Source of the DNA: a virus
Strand: one strand, 5' to 3'
DNA: 43,327 bases
Virus record (IMG/VR): IMGVR_UViG_3300013126_000071
Coordinates: 1-43,327 of that record
Shown here: piece after piece, positions 15,725 through 24,984 of the stretch
Layout: every line of letters begins with the position of its first letter
Numbering within the stretch: position 1 is the first letter of the stretch
Position numbers and translations under genes: made by a program
Notes under the pieces: model-generated
The model's input: the letters and a program-made list of their open reading frames with translations, nothing else
What the model was told of the DNA's origin: nothing
Databases searched by the model: none

Positions 15725-17185
15725 ATGCCCGGAGTAGTAATAACCACATCAGTTCGAACAGGCCCAACAAGCGAAACTGTTCGCGAGTCATCGCAGGCTT
15801 TTTTTACTGGTCTCGCACAGCGTGGACCCTCAGACGAGGCACTTCTCGTACAAAGCCTCGCAGAGTTTGAGGAGACATACGGTACATATGTTTCATATGC
15901 ATACCTTCATCCAACAGTCCAAACATTTTTTGAAGAGGGTGGCACACAGGCTTACATCGCAAGAGTAGTCGGACCTGGTGCAACAACCGCGTCTCTTGAC
16001 CTTGACGATTCAGCCGCCGCAACAGCAATTACGCTGACCGCAAATGGTCCTGGCGACTGGGCACATAATCTTGATGCGCAAGTTGTTGCTTCTGGAGAAA
16101 AAAGAAATCTAAAACTTATTTACAATGACGACATTGTTTATACAACCGGTCTTAAGTCTTCTAACACAGATTTGGTTAACGCAATTAACAATAGTCCAAT
16201 TGCAAGCAAGTATGTTTCTGCCGCTGTTGGCGCTGGAAACAAGGTTGCTGCAGTAGCCGCAACACCACTTGCCGGTGGAGACGACGACAGAGGTGACAAT
16301 ACGGTTGATACAACATTCTCTGCTTTTGTTGACGCACTTGAACTTTTCCTTGATTCTTTTGGTCCTGGCGCTGTTTCCTGCCCAGAGACACACACAATCA
16401 ATGCTGAACTGATTGCTCACGCAAGTGCATACAGCAGAGTTGCCATTCTTCATACCGCTTCGGGCGATGAAGCCGCTGATGCAAAAGACGAAGCAGATAA
16501 CCTGAGTGGTGAAGATGGCGCAGAGCACGGAGCCCTGTACTACCCATGGGTGTACATTCCAACAAACGTAACTGGTGTTAATCGCCTGATTCCGCCAGAC
16601 GGTCTTGTTGCTGGCGCAAGAGGTTCTGCACATAACAGCGTTGGTCCACATCAGCCAGCAGCGGGTCTTATCTCTGCAGCCTCATTCGTGAATGGCGTTG
16701 AGGTTGACGTAAACAAAACTGTTGGCGATGACCTGGATGACAACTACGTCAATGCGGTCAGAGTCATTGCGAACGGTGTACGAGTTTATGGTGCTCGCTC
16801 ACTTTCAACGGACACCGAAAATTTCAGATTTGTCAGCACCCAGGACACAGTAAACACTGTTGTTCATCAGGCAAACAGGTCAATGGAAGACCTTCTTTTC
16901 TCGCCAATTGATGGCAGAAATGCTCTGTTCACAGAGATTCTGGGTCGACTTAAGTCAATTTGCGAAATCCTTGCTCGCGAAGGCGCTCTATACCCCGCTT
17001 ACGATACAAGCGGCAAACTTATTGACGAGGGTTTCACTGTCAAGTGTGATGACTCAATCAATACAACCGCTCAGTTGGCAGAGGGCAAAGTAAAGGCTCA
17101 GATAGGTCTCAGGGTTTCGCCAATCGGCGACAAAATTGAGGTAACAATTATTAAATCAAATCTCACTGGTTCAGTGACGGTATAA
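15725..17185 (+). CDS. contractile tail sheath protein
   Basis: 486 residues with a strong GGAGAGAGG site. N-terminal PGVVITTSVRTGPTSETVRESSQAFFTGLAQRGP and FEETYGTYVSYAYLHPTVQTFFEEGG-AYIARVVG are typical of phage tail sheath proteins. The C-terminal domain (RSMEDLLFSPIDGRNALFTEI, ILAREGALYPAYD, LRVSPIGDKIEVTI) is the conserved sheath core that interlocks subunits. It surrounds the tube and contracts at infection, fixing the morphology as myovirus. Confidence 0.93.
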   Translation: MPGVVITTSVRTGPTSETVRESSQAFFTGLAQRGPSDEALLVQSLAEFEETYGTYVSYAYLHPTVQTFFEEGGTQAYIARVVGPGATTASLDLDDSAAATAITLTANGPGDWAHNLDAQVVASGEKRNLKLIYNDDIVYTTGLKSSNTDLVNAINNSPIASKYVSAAVGAGNKVAAVAATPLAGGDDDRGDNTVDTTFSAFVDALELFLDSFGPGAVSCPETHTINAELIAHASAYSRVAILHTASGDEAADAKDEADNLSGEDGAEHGALYYPWVYIPTNVTGVNRLIPPDGLVAGARGSAHNSVGPHQPAAGLISAASFVNGVEVDVNKTVGDDLDDNYVNAVRVIANGVRVYGARSLSTDTENFRFVSTQDTVNTVVHQANRSMEDLLFSPIDGRNALFTEILGRLKSICEILAREGALYPAYDTSGKLIDEGFTVKCDDSINTTAQLAEGKVKAQIGLRVSPIGDKIEVTIIKSNLTGSVTV

Positions 17186-17198
17186 CAGGAGAATATTC

Positions 17199-17654
17199 AT
17201 GGCCAAGTTATCACAGAGACAAATCGTTGCATCGATTGAGCCAGTGACTGCTGCTGCTCCCAAGTGGGGTTCATTCAAGTTTGCACAGGTTTCTGGTGGT
17301 GAGATTACCGCATCTGTAGAAAAAATCTACTTGGGTGGCCAACTCTTTCCTGAGGTACTTTGTGCTCCAGCGGAAATCGGTGACATCACCCTGACTGCCC
17401 ATTTTGACGATGACACCACGCCGGGCGACACACAGGCGGGAATTGCAACGAAACTTACAGCCCTAAGAAAACTGGTTGGTCAGGCTTATTACAACATCCA
17501 GGTGCAGACACTTGACTGCGGTATTAACGTCAAGAATCTTTCAAGAACTTACTCAAGTGCTCTTCTTGTCGGCATTACCGAGCCAGATGGTGATTCATCT
17601 TCGGGTGCGCCGGCAACCTTTGCCCTAACATTCTCAATTCAAAGCGTCTCCTGA
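17199..17654 (+). CDS. tail tube protein
   Basis: 151 residues, 13 bp after the sheath stop with a CAGGAG site. It is β-rich (GSFKFAQVSGGEITASVEKIYLGG, IGDITLTAHFDDDTTPG) with a central helix (LTALRKLVGQAYYNIQV), the plan of T4 gp19/P2 FII-type tube proteins that polymerise inside the sheath. Position between sheath and chaperone is canonical. Confidence 0.85.
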   Translation: MAKLSQRQIVASIEPVTAAAPKWGSFKFAQVSGGEITASVEKIYLGGQLFPEVLCAPAEIGDITLTAHFDDDTTPGDTQAGIATKLTALRKLVGQAYYNIQVQTLDCGINVKNLSRTYSSALLVGITEPDGDSSSGAPATFALTFSIQSVS

Positions 17655-17700
17655 TAACCAAATAATAAAAATTGGATAGTTGCGCATTGACGCTATTCGT

Positions 17701-17710
17701 GTGCTAGTGT
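17701..17710 (+). promoter_or_regulatory. candidate extended -10 giving a leaderless chaperone mRNA
   Basis: GTGCTAGTGT (TGn plus TANNNT) ends 7 bp before ATG 17718, which has no Shine-Dalgarno site (CTGCCCC). Transcription would therefore begin at or next to the A of the start codon. A TTGACG at 17687-17692 is too close to act as a standard -35. The gap between the tube and chaperone genes is 63 bp, enough for a promoter. Confidence 0.4.
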
Positions 17711-17717
17711 CTGCCCC

Positions 17718-18257
17718 ATGACAGAAAACTCCCTTTATTCAGAGCCAGAAGAGACTAAGAAGACAGAGACAAAGAAGGCTGTGCCACTTGCAAAGCCAGC
17801 AGAGCCAAATCTTCTAGACAGACTTAAGGACGCAATCCAAAAGAAAGTTGAGCGTCCGATTGTTCGTCTTGACGTTCCGGAGCGCCCTGGTGTTTCTCTT
17901 CGAATCAGCCCCAACATCACACAGCATCAGTTGAAGCAGTGGAGAAAGCAGTCTGGAGAGGACACCAAACAGGGTCTTGATTCAATCAAGTTTTCCACTC
18001 ACGTCATTGGGCACACAACAGTTGGCGTTGTTTTTGACGGTGAGGAAGTATTTGATGCAGACGGCTATGAGTTGAACTTTGCGTCACCCGAAATTCTTGA
18101 GATGACCGAAACAACCAGGCCAATTCCGGAGGCTGTTCGTTCATTCTTTGGCGTTGACCCGCATCTTGAGGCTGCTGCTCTTGCAATTCTTGATGCTGCC
18201 GGTTATTCAGATACTGTTGACACGACGGACCCTACGATGGAGTCTTCGACGAATTAG
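17718..18257 (+). CDS. tail assembly chaperone, short form (G-like)
   Basis: 179 residues. An acidic/basic flexible N-terminus is followed by a compact domain (RPIVRLDVPERPGVSLRISPNITQHQLKQWRKQSG) and a C-terminal Ala-rich helix (DPHLEAAALAILDAAG), ending DPTMESSTN. Location between the tube and the tape measure genes, and a second frame overlapping the 3' end, identify it as the chaperone that coats the tape measure during tail assembly. By analogy with lambda gpG/gpGT, a minority of ribosomes should shift into the next frame. Confidence 0.8.
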   Translation: MTENSLYSEPEETKKTETKKAVPLAKPAEPNLLDRLKDAIQKKVERPIVRLDVPERPGVSLRISPNITQHQLKQWRKQSGEDTKQGLDSIKFSTHVIGHTTVGVVFDGEEVFDADGYELNFASPEILEMTETTRPIPEAVRSFFGVDPHLEAAALAILDAAGYSDTVDTTDPTMESSTN

Positions 18258-18427
18258 TAGCCGAACCTCTCATCGTGTCTGCGGCACGACTGGGCGAACT
18301 GTTCGGAACTGACCCTCTAAGGCTCCTACAATGCAACGACGTTGAATGGATGATACGTCTGGCCTGTGCTAAAGTTATAGCAAACGATAAGGAAGAGCAG
18401 GAAAAACGGGCAAAAAACGCCGGTTAG
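18221..18427 (+). CDS. tail assembly chaperone frameshift extension (T-like, -1 frame)
   Basis: The -1 frame is open from 18221 (after TGA at 18218-18220) to TAG 18425-18427. It encodes PYDGVFDELVAEPLIVSAARL, then GELFGTDPLRLLQ and a charged end. It has no ribosome binding site, and its only early start, GTG 18275, would truncate it. It overlaps the G-like stop by 37 bp, the standard layout for a G-GT frameshift. If slippage occurs at the CCCT of 18230-18233, the fusion is 172 + 64 = 236 residues. Confidence 0.75.
   Translation, partial: HDGPYDGVFDELVAEPLIVSAARLGELFGTDPLRLLQCNDVEWMIRLACAKVIANDKEEQEKRAKNAG
18227..18233 (+). other. candidate -1 slip site in tail chaperone gene
   Basis: GGACCCT, read G GAC CCT in the G frame. 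The Pro codon CCT can re-pair as CCC one base back, after which translation reads TAC GAT GGA in the T frame. The preceding GAC would not re-pair well. No X-XXY-YYZ heptamer exists anywhere in the 18221-18257 overlap, so this is the best available candidate. Confidence 0.4.
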
Positions 18428-18458
18428 TCTCTAGTTTTTTTATTTTATTGGAGCGGGT

Positions 18459-21400
18459 ATGGCCGAGGCTAAGACAGAAATAACAATTGATGTCGACTAT
18501 AAAGGCCGCGCAGAGGTCCGTAGAGCAATCCGCGACATGAAACGCCTGGATAGGCAGGTAGCAAAAACAAACGCAGGATTTGCATCTGTTGGTGGCGGGG
18601 GGGTTGGCTCAGCAAGAAGAGCCGCATCTGGCGGCAGCCCTGTAGAAAAATTCTATGTTCGCCTAAGAAAGCAAGTTACCGAATTCGACAAAGCGGTAAC
18701 GATAATGGGCAAGGTCGGCCTCAAGGGCCTTAATCTCGCATTAAAAGGCTCGGCCTTGACCATGGCCGCGATGGGTGCCGCAATGCTTGCTGTTCACGCC
18801 GCATTTGTTCTTGGAAACGGCGCGATGAAGGCTATGAAGGCGACTCTTGGGCCGCTTGCCGCTGGCATGGCTGGTTTTGTTGCGACCATTAGTGCCGCTT
18901 CTGCTGCGATAAGAGAACAACAAGCCGCCATGTTTGCCTATAAAAATCACAACAAGGGCGAATTTGGGTCTGGATTAAACCAGGCCAGGCAGGTGATGAG
19001 GGCGCTACACACGGATACATACCTGGCGGCGGTCGGTGTAGAAAACCTCAATAAGGCTTTTGCAACAGTTTCCAAGAACTCAACTTTTACAATGAAAAGC
19101 CAAAACATGCTTAAAGGTCTTATGGACTTTGCATCTGCTGGTCAGCCAATTGAAGAGGGTATTCAAAAAGCGGCAGACCTAATAGCAATATTGCAAGACA
19201 GCAAAAAGGGATTTGCTGAAGCAAAATCATCTGCACAGCAACTGTTCCCCGGCAAAAAAGAAATGGATAAAGCGCTCAAAGACCTTAAAATCACAACCAA
19301 AAAAGGTCTTGAGAAAGCAATAAATGACGGGAGCCTGGCTAAGTCGGCAGGTGTTCAGGGGCAGTTTGAGGCAGTTTCTGGAACTTTAATAAATCGTCTA
19401 AAAGGCTATTTCAACATCATTAGAAATGAGTTGGCCGACATGGGTCAACCCTTGCTTGAACCAATCAAAAGAGCAGCAAACGACATATTCCAAATTCTAA
19501 GAAGAGGGTTTATAAAACTAGCGCCAGCATCAAATAAATTTGGCATGGGCTCAATGCTGGATGGGCTTGTCACAATGGTGCAGAAACTTACTGATTGGTC
19601 TGTCAAGTTCGTTTACAAGAATCTCAAAAGTGTTGATGGGATGTTTGGAAGGATGGGTAAATGGTGGGACAGGTTCCAAGATGGATGGGACAATATGGTC
19701 GACAGACTGAGACCATTCATAGACGGCGCTCGTGTAATTGAGGGATTCTTTGGCGAAATATGGAGGCATGTCAAAAACATATTCTCCGCCAAGTTTCACC
19801 AGTTCAATGGATTTCTTGTTTCAAACAAGGATGAAATGAGAGAATTCGGAGACTCTGTAGGTCAACTGATTGCTGATATTTTTGAACTGATTGGTGAATT
19901 CAACAAACTGACGCAAAAAATGCTTCCTTTTATAAATGACGTTGTCAGAGGTCTATCTCTCATAGTTACGCAATTGACATCGTTGATGGGATTAATGAAC
20001 GGTCTTGGCGGCGGTCCAGCCTCCTCTTTGGCAATGTTGTTTGGTATGCGTGGAGCGTTCCAGGGAATGCAAAAGAGGGGAGTATTGGGTGGATATAAAC
20101 AAACAATAGTCGGAGGTGTTGCTGGCAGAAAAGGCAGGGGAAGGACTGGTGGACCAAGAACACCAAGAGTTCCTGGAACACCACCAACTGGTCCCACTGT
20201 AGTTACTGGTGGCCCAACTGGCGGAATTGGTTCAACACATGCAGACCCGATTGACGGTATCCCACCTACAAGACCTACGGTTATAACAACAGACCCCCCA
20301 ATAGGAACAACACCAGAAACTGGTGGTCCTGGAGCATTTGCAGGTAGTTCAAGAGTTCCTCTCCAGAGACCAGAATACGAAGTTTTCAAACGCGCCCCCA
20401 AAGGTGGAACAACAATTGATGGGAAGTTCTACAGAGGCGGCTCGTTCTTGCCAACCTCACAGATAACGGCAGCAGAACGTTCCTATTACAACATTGAGGA
20501 CATAGCCAGGCCAGGAAGAATGGCTCCAATGGTTGATACTGCTACTGATGTTGGAAATGTTTCAATGCGCGCCGGAACAGTAATACCAGGAACAGCGGCC
20601 GCTTCTGCCCCAAGCCCTGCTGGCGTTGCTTCGTCTGGCGCTGTTGCCCTCAATAAAAAAGGCAAGCCGATGGCACCTCCTGGCGGCATTGAGTACAACG
20701 GCAAGTTTTACACGCAGGGGCAACAACTCCCCGACAGTTTTGCTTCTACCGCTGCTACTGGTGGTACTGGTGGCGGCGGCGGTGGCGGCGGCGGTGGCGG
20801 CGGCGGAGGAGGCGGCGGTGGCGACGTAGGCCCTCCCGGTCCTCGTAGAGGTAGGCAATGGATAAACAGGGCTCAACAAGCAGTTCCCGCTCCTTTGAAA
20901 AGAGTGTTTGGTAGCAACCCAACACATATGTATCTTCCTGGGAAAGATGGAACTTGGGACAATCTTAAAGCGGTCAGCGATATGACCCCCGAAGAGTTCC
21001 GTATGGCTAAAGCATATAGAAGAACATGGGGGGAAAAGGCTTATAAAGGCGGTGTCATTCCACAACCTGGAGACCCTGGTAAATTAACCATGGTTGGCAA
21101 ATTAAGCCAGCGTGCTGTTCAAAATAGAACAAAAATGGACACATATCGCATGAGACAAATGCGTGGTGCCATAGGTAGCACAACGGCAAAAATGGGCGGC
21201 TCGATAGCACTTGGTATGGCTTCTCAATACATGCCAGAAGAGGCACAGGGGGCTATGGCCCTCGGCTCAATGGTAAGCCAGATAAACCCTTTGGCTGGTC
21301 TTGCTGTTGCCGGTCTCGGAACAGCCTACAACTCTAGGACTGCTGCCGGAGGAGGTATGAGCGGTTTAGTGGGCGGCGCTGCAGCGGGAGCGGCTATTGG

Positions 21401-23366
21401 CTCAATGGTTCCAATAATTGGAACAGCGGCAGGCGCAATTGTTGGAGGTCTTACTGGTGCAATAATTGGCGCTTTTAGAGGTCATCTAAATGGAGCCGAA
21501 ATAAGAGCAAAGAAAGCAAAAGCCGTTGCCGACAAACAAGTTGCATCAATAGTTAATATTTCAATGAGTTCGGCATTTCTTACCTCCGCTAGACAATCAA
21601 AATCTGGAAATCTAGATGCTGACGGCAAACCTAAAAAAAGCGCAACTAGAGACATGTTTTCTGAGGCTATAACAAAACTTGGAGCGCAGCAAAAACTTTT
21701 AACAGATGTAACAACTGGCATGGGCGTTTATGACGCAAATGGGTTTTTAAAAAGCGCGGCAGAAATTCAGAAACTTATGGAGGGTGCAGGAGCAAAATTT
21801 TCCGAACAAGACATAGAAAATATTTCATCCAACGCTCAAGACTATGTGAATCAGGCTCAGAAAAAAGGATTGGAAACTCAAAAAGCAGCAACTGTTATAC
21901 AAAATAAATACAACAGTAGATTAGATGCTTTGAACAAAATGACTGGTAAAAGTGACCAGCAATTAATTGAACTTGCGTCAACAATGGGGGTGAACCTTGG
22001 TGATGCAACAATGGAATTCACTGCTATGGTTGAAAAACTTGGCCTTACAATGGTGAAAACAACGGAGGAAATGCAGGGCCTTTCAATAAGTGCTGTGGTT
22101 GATTCGTTTTCTGATTTTGATACTGCCATTACTGCCTGGAAAACACCCGAAATACTTAATGAAACAGCAAGAACCTTCAGAGATAAGGCTGATGCTGGAA
22201 CTTTAACAAGAACAGATAAAGCCCAGTTTCTACAAGATATAGGCGAGCAAAATACTGCACTTTTTGGAACGGGTGGCGTTGCACAAGCGCAGTTTGAAGA
22301 TTCATTTGGTCCAGATGGTTCTGCGTTCAAAAAGGGTGGAACGTTGTTTGGAATGGACCCGGAAACATTTCTTGGCGACCCAGAAATAGCAGAACTATTA
22401 AGAAAACAAAGAGAAAGAGCAAGAACAAGTCTCGGTCAACAATACGGAACTCAGTTAAATGCTACCTTGGGGACTAAATTTAACAAGAGTATAGACGCAG
22501 AAAAATTTACCAGCATGGTCAGGAACATGAGTGGCGACCAGTTGGCACAACTTGAATTACTTGCTAATAGCGGATTTGACATGAACCAATACAAAGAAAC
22601 CTTAAGTCCAGAGGATAGAAAAGAATTCGCTAAAAAAACAGCAAGCATGACCGGCGAACAACAAATAATGACAATGCTTGGGATGAATTCAACACAACTT
22701 GGACTTAAAGATACTTCTGAAGCAAACAAGGACACTGGCGCAATTGATACAGCGGCGCTAGGAATTGCGGATGCATCTAAAACACTTATAGGCCAAATGG
22801 ATGCGTTCTTCCAGAGAGACAAAGAAGAAAAACCTGAATGGTTCACAAAAGAAGCATTTGAAGCGCTTTTTAATGATACATCAACCCCAAGGGGCTCACG
22901 TATTGGCGACACAACATCGAGCCGCCTTGGTTTAACAATGGGTAGACATTCGGCAATGGATGGGATGCTTACTGGGAAAAGAACTGTAACTTCATCGTAT
23001 AGAACATATGGACTCGGTTCAATTAACTCAGACCATGTAACCGGTCGAGCATATGACCTAGTCGGCCAGAATCTCGGTCAATACCAGAGACTAGTTTCCG
23101 CTGGTGGCGGATTTGCTGAATTCCATGGAACTGGAAGAGGAAGACATTTACACGTTGTGCCAGGACCGGGAATTATGGGAGACACAAAAGTTCCAATGGC
23201 TACATCTAATAAACCAATGCCAATGACCATGGGAGGCGGCTCAAGAGGTGACACAAACTATACATTCCATATTCAGGGCGGGGAAAATGCTTCACCGAAG
23301 CAAATAGCGGATGCGGTTATGATGAGAATTAGAGAAACTGAACGCTCAAATAGGGAGAGAAGATAA
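18459..23366 (+). CDS. tape measure protein with C-terminal M15-like peptidase domain
   Basis: 1635 residues with GGAG before ATG 18459. It sets tail length and is ejected on infection. N-terminal coiled coil (VRRAIRDMKRLDRQVAKTN), then hydrophobic helices near 85-150 (MAAMGAAMLAVHAAFVLGNG) and again near 920-1010 (GLVGGAAAGAAIGSMVPIIG). A Pro/Gly/Thr linker and an uninterrupted Gly run (about 768-788) separate the halves. Near 1510-1565, SSYRTYG-SDHVTGRAYDL-HLHVVPGPG carries the His-x6-Asp and His-x-His pattern of M15/VanY-type peptidases, so peptidoglycan cleavage at entry is inferred. At roughly 0.15 nm per residue the tail would be up to about 245 nm. Confidence 0.92.
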   Translation: MAEAKTEITIDVDYKGRAEVRRAIRDMKRLDRQVAKTNAGFASVGGGGVGSARRAASGGSPVEKFYVRLRKQVTEFDKAVTIMGKVGLKGLNLALKGSALTMAAMGAAMLAVHAAFVLGNGAMKAMKATLGPLAAGMAGFVATISAASAAIREQQAAMFAYKNHNKGEFGSGLNQARQVMRALHTDTYLAAVGVENLNKAFATVSKNSTFTMKSQNMLKGLMDFASAGQPIEEGIQKAADLIAILQDSKKGFAEAKSSAQQLFPGKKEMDKALKDLKITTKKGLEKAINDGSLAKSAGVQGQFEAVSGTLINRLKGYFNIIRNELADMGQPLLEPIKRAANDIFQILRRGFIKLAPASNKFGMGSMLDGLVTMVQKLTDWSVKFVYKNLKSVDGMFGRMGKWWDRFQDGWDNMVDRLRPFIDGARVIEGFFGEIWRHVKNIFSAKFHQFNGFLVSNKDEMREFGDSVGQLIADIFELIGEFNKLTQKMLPFINDVVRGLSLIVTQLTSLMGLMNGLGGGPASSLAMLFGMRGAFQGMQKRGVLGGYKQTIVGGVAGRKGRGRTGGPRTPRVPGTPPTGPTVVTGGPTGGIGSTHADPIDGIPPTRPTVITTDPPIGTTPETGGPGAFAGSSRVPLQRPEYEVFKRAPKGGTTIDGKFYRGGSFLPTSQITAAERSYYNIEDIARPGRMAPMVDTATDVGNVSMRAGTVIPGTAAASAPSPAGVASSGAVALNKKGKPMAPPGGIEYNGKFYTQGQQLPDSFASTAATGGTGGGGGGGGGGGGGGGGGGDVGPPGPRRGRQWINRAQQAVPAPLKRVFGSNPTHMYLPGKDGTWDNLKAVSDMTPEEFRMAKAYRRTWGEKAYKGGVIPQPGDPGKLTMVGKLSQRAVQNRTKMDTYRMRQMRGAIGSTTAKMGGSIALGMASQYMPEEAQGAMALGSMVSQINPLAGLAVAGLGTAYNSRTAAGGGMSGLVGGAAAGAAIGSMVPIIGTAAGAIVGGLTGAIIGAFRGHLNGAEIRAKKAKAVADKQVASIVNISMSSAFLTSARQSKSGNLDADGKPKKSATRDMFSEAITKLGAQQKLLTDVTTGMGVYDANGFLKSAAEIQKLMEGAGAKFSEQDIENISSNAQDYVNQAQKKGLETQKAATVIQNKYNSRLDALNKMTGKSDQQLIELASTMGVNLGDATMEFTAMVEKLGLTMVKTTEEMQGLSISAVVDSFSDFDTAITAWKTPEILNETARTFRDKADAGTLTRTDKAQFLQDIGEQNTALFGTGGVAQAQFEDSFGPDGSAFKKGGTLFGMDPETFLGDPEIAELLRKQRERARTSLGQQYGTQLNATLGTKFNKSIDAEKFTSMVRNMSGDQLAQLELLANSGFDMNQYKETLSPEDRKEFAKKTASMTGEQQIMTMLGMNSTQLGLKDTSEANKDTGAIDTAALGIADASKTLIGQMDAFFQRDKEEKPEWFTKEAFEALFNDTSTPRGSRIGDTTSSRLGLTMGRHSAMDGMLTGKRTVTSSYRTYGLGSINSDHVTGRAYDLVGQNLGQYQRLVSAGGGFAEFHGTGRGRHLHVVPGPGIMGDTKVPMATSNKPMPMTMGGGSRGDTNYTFHIQGGENASPKQIADAVMMRIRETERSNRERR
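20757..20823 (+). repeat. GGN microsatellite coding a poly-Gly run
   Basis: A tandem run of GGC/GGT/GGA codons in the tape measure gene encodes about 18 consecutive Gly after GGTGG. It lies between two structured halves and probably acts as a flexible hinge. Slipped-strand length variation between related phages would be expected. Confidence 0.8.
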
Positions 23367-24979
23367 TGTCAACGCCGGAAAACTCATCAATACAAAACCC
23401 GATACGTCTCCGTTTGAATAAAAACAGGGGTGGAGGTGCAGACAATATAACTGGTCTTAGCGTTTTAAAAAATCAAATACCAGGAACTGTTGTTCTTGAT
23501 TATTCTGGAGATTTTTATAAATGCACGAAATGGAAAACTTCTAGCGGAGAACCGGTGTGGGCCGAAATAGGGCCAGGGGGGCAGAATCTTCAAAACTATT
23601 CAATTTTTGTTCGCTTAAAGACTGTCAAGTCTTATGGTAGTAGGGCAAAAAAAACCTTTAGTTCAACAAGAACTTTTTCCGACCCAACAATAATAGAAAG
23701 ATTAGAAAAATCTGTTTTTGATAAGCATCTAATAGGAAATTATTTTTTTCAATCTCTTAGTGAAGCAGAAGTTGACAAAATAGTTGCAGAACCAAATTAT
23801 ACGATTGGAAGTTTTTTATATTCGGAACAGAAAGAAGTAGATGATTTTCCAAGCAGGACAATGCGCTCTATTCAATATATAAATGAAAAATATGAATACA
23901 TGAAAACTGATAGCAACGGCAGGTCTGGACCTGGTTCTACTCCAGATTCATTAGAAGCAAATGCTGATGACCAGGACAACGACGATGTTACTAAAGGTAC
24001 TAATTCTTTATCGTACAGCAGCATCGCGGCGGTGGAAGCGCGGTACGCAGCGGCTGAGGGTAGAGGTGCCAACTCATCCGGGTCGGGCTCTGGGGCTGGG
24101 TCGGGCTCTGGGTCGGGTAATAAAAACACAAGAGGCGGCCAGAAAAAACCAGCAAAAGGAAAGCCTGTACCGAAATCAACAACTACGGTGATTTTAAAAG
24201 AAGATAAAAAATTTTACACCGGTTCGAATGACTTTGCTCTTCCATATATGAAACAAGTCATAAACCATTTTAATTCAGCAGAAAACTCTCGCCAGAGAAT
24301 AGAGAGAATACATGTTTTTGAAATGATTCCAAACAGTTTTGAGTTTAGTCAACTTTCTTCTACGTGGAACGAAGTAGCAAGAAGTGGAAATTATCCATTG
24401 GTTGATTGGTCGAACTACAATCTAACAAAGGTTTCTTTTAGATTTTTGGTAGTTGCAAAAAAACTTGAAACCAATCAGTTTTACTCAGATGCTGCAAAAA
24501 CAAGACTCATAAGGCAAACGTCATCAATAGTAAATGATGGCCTTTTGGTTTCAATAGACGACCAATTAGACAACATAAGGTCAATGGCTGGAGCACCAGC
24601 GCCTGTAACAATGTATAACTTAAACACATTGTTGAGCACGGAATATAGATATCCGTATACAAATAACGCAAGAAATATTCAATGGATTATTGCCGACACA
24701 TCAATAAATGCAACAAGACTAACTGAAGACGGGAAGAGCATATCTGCCGCAGAAGTATCCATAACTCTCACCGAATATCCGGTTATAGCAAGAGAAATAA
24801 TTCCGCTACCCCCACTAACACCAGATAACCCGCCTCCCCCTCCTTGCAAACCAGATTCCGGTGACCCAAAATGCGCGCCGGTTGACCCTACGTATGGTCT
24901 GTGGGTTGAAAACACCTACAGATATCTTAATTATGTAAAAGACGCAGTAACCTACCCAACCGGGAACACACAGAGTTAA
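23366..24979 (+). CDS. baseplate/tail-tube initiator-like protein
   Basis: 537 residues starting at a TAATG junction, with AGGGAGAG upstream. The N-terminal ~60 residues form a β domain (GTVVLDYSGDFYKCTKWKT). A Ser/Gly linker (near 237-250) separates it from a C-terminal domain with HVFEMIPNSFEFSQLSSTWN, GNYPLVDWSNYNLTKVSFRFLVV. That last pattern resembles the N-terminal domain of contractile-injection hub-proximal proteins (gp53/Afp7-type). A final Pro-rich stretch (LPPLTPDNPPPPP) precedes the end. Position between tape measure and hub supports a central baseplate role; the exact family is uncertain. Confidence 0.6.
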   Translation: MSTPENSSIQNPIRLRLNKNRGGGADNITGLSVLKNQIPGTVVLDYSGDFYKCTKWKTSSGEPVWAEIGPGGQNLQNYSIFVRLKTVKSYGSRAKKTFSSTRTFSDPTIIERLEKSVFDKHLIGNYFFQSLSEAEVDKIVAEPNYTIGSFLYSEQKEVDDFPSRTMRSIQYINEKYEYMKTDSNGRSGPGSTPDSLEANADDQDNDDVTKGTNSLSYSSIAAVEARYAAAEGRGANSSGSGSGAGSGSGSGNKNTRGGQKKPAKGKPVPKSTTTVILKEDKKFYTGSNDFALPYMKQVINHFNSAENSRQRIERIHVFEMIPNSFEFSQLSSTWNEVARSGNYPLVDWSNYNLTKVSFRFLVVAKKLETNQFYSDAAKTRLIRQTSSIVNDGLLVSIDDQLDNIRSMAGAPAPVTMYNLNTLLSTEYRYPYTNNARNIQWIIADTSINATRLTEDGKSISAAEVSITLTEYPVIAREIIPLPPLTPDNPPPPPCKPDSGDPKCAPVDPTYGLWVENTYRYLNYVKDAVTYPTGNTQS

Positions 24980-24984
24980 TCACC

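Noticed and set aside
16109-16651. 180-residue minus-strand frame inside the sheath gene
   Set aside because: Antisense shadow of the tail sheath, with Cys/Asn-rich composition typical of a non-coding frame.
19862-22912. Several 150-180-residue minus-strand frames opposite the tape measure gene
   Set aside because: They follow from the codon bias of the tape measure frame and show no family motif or start signal.
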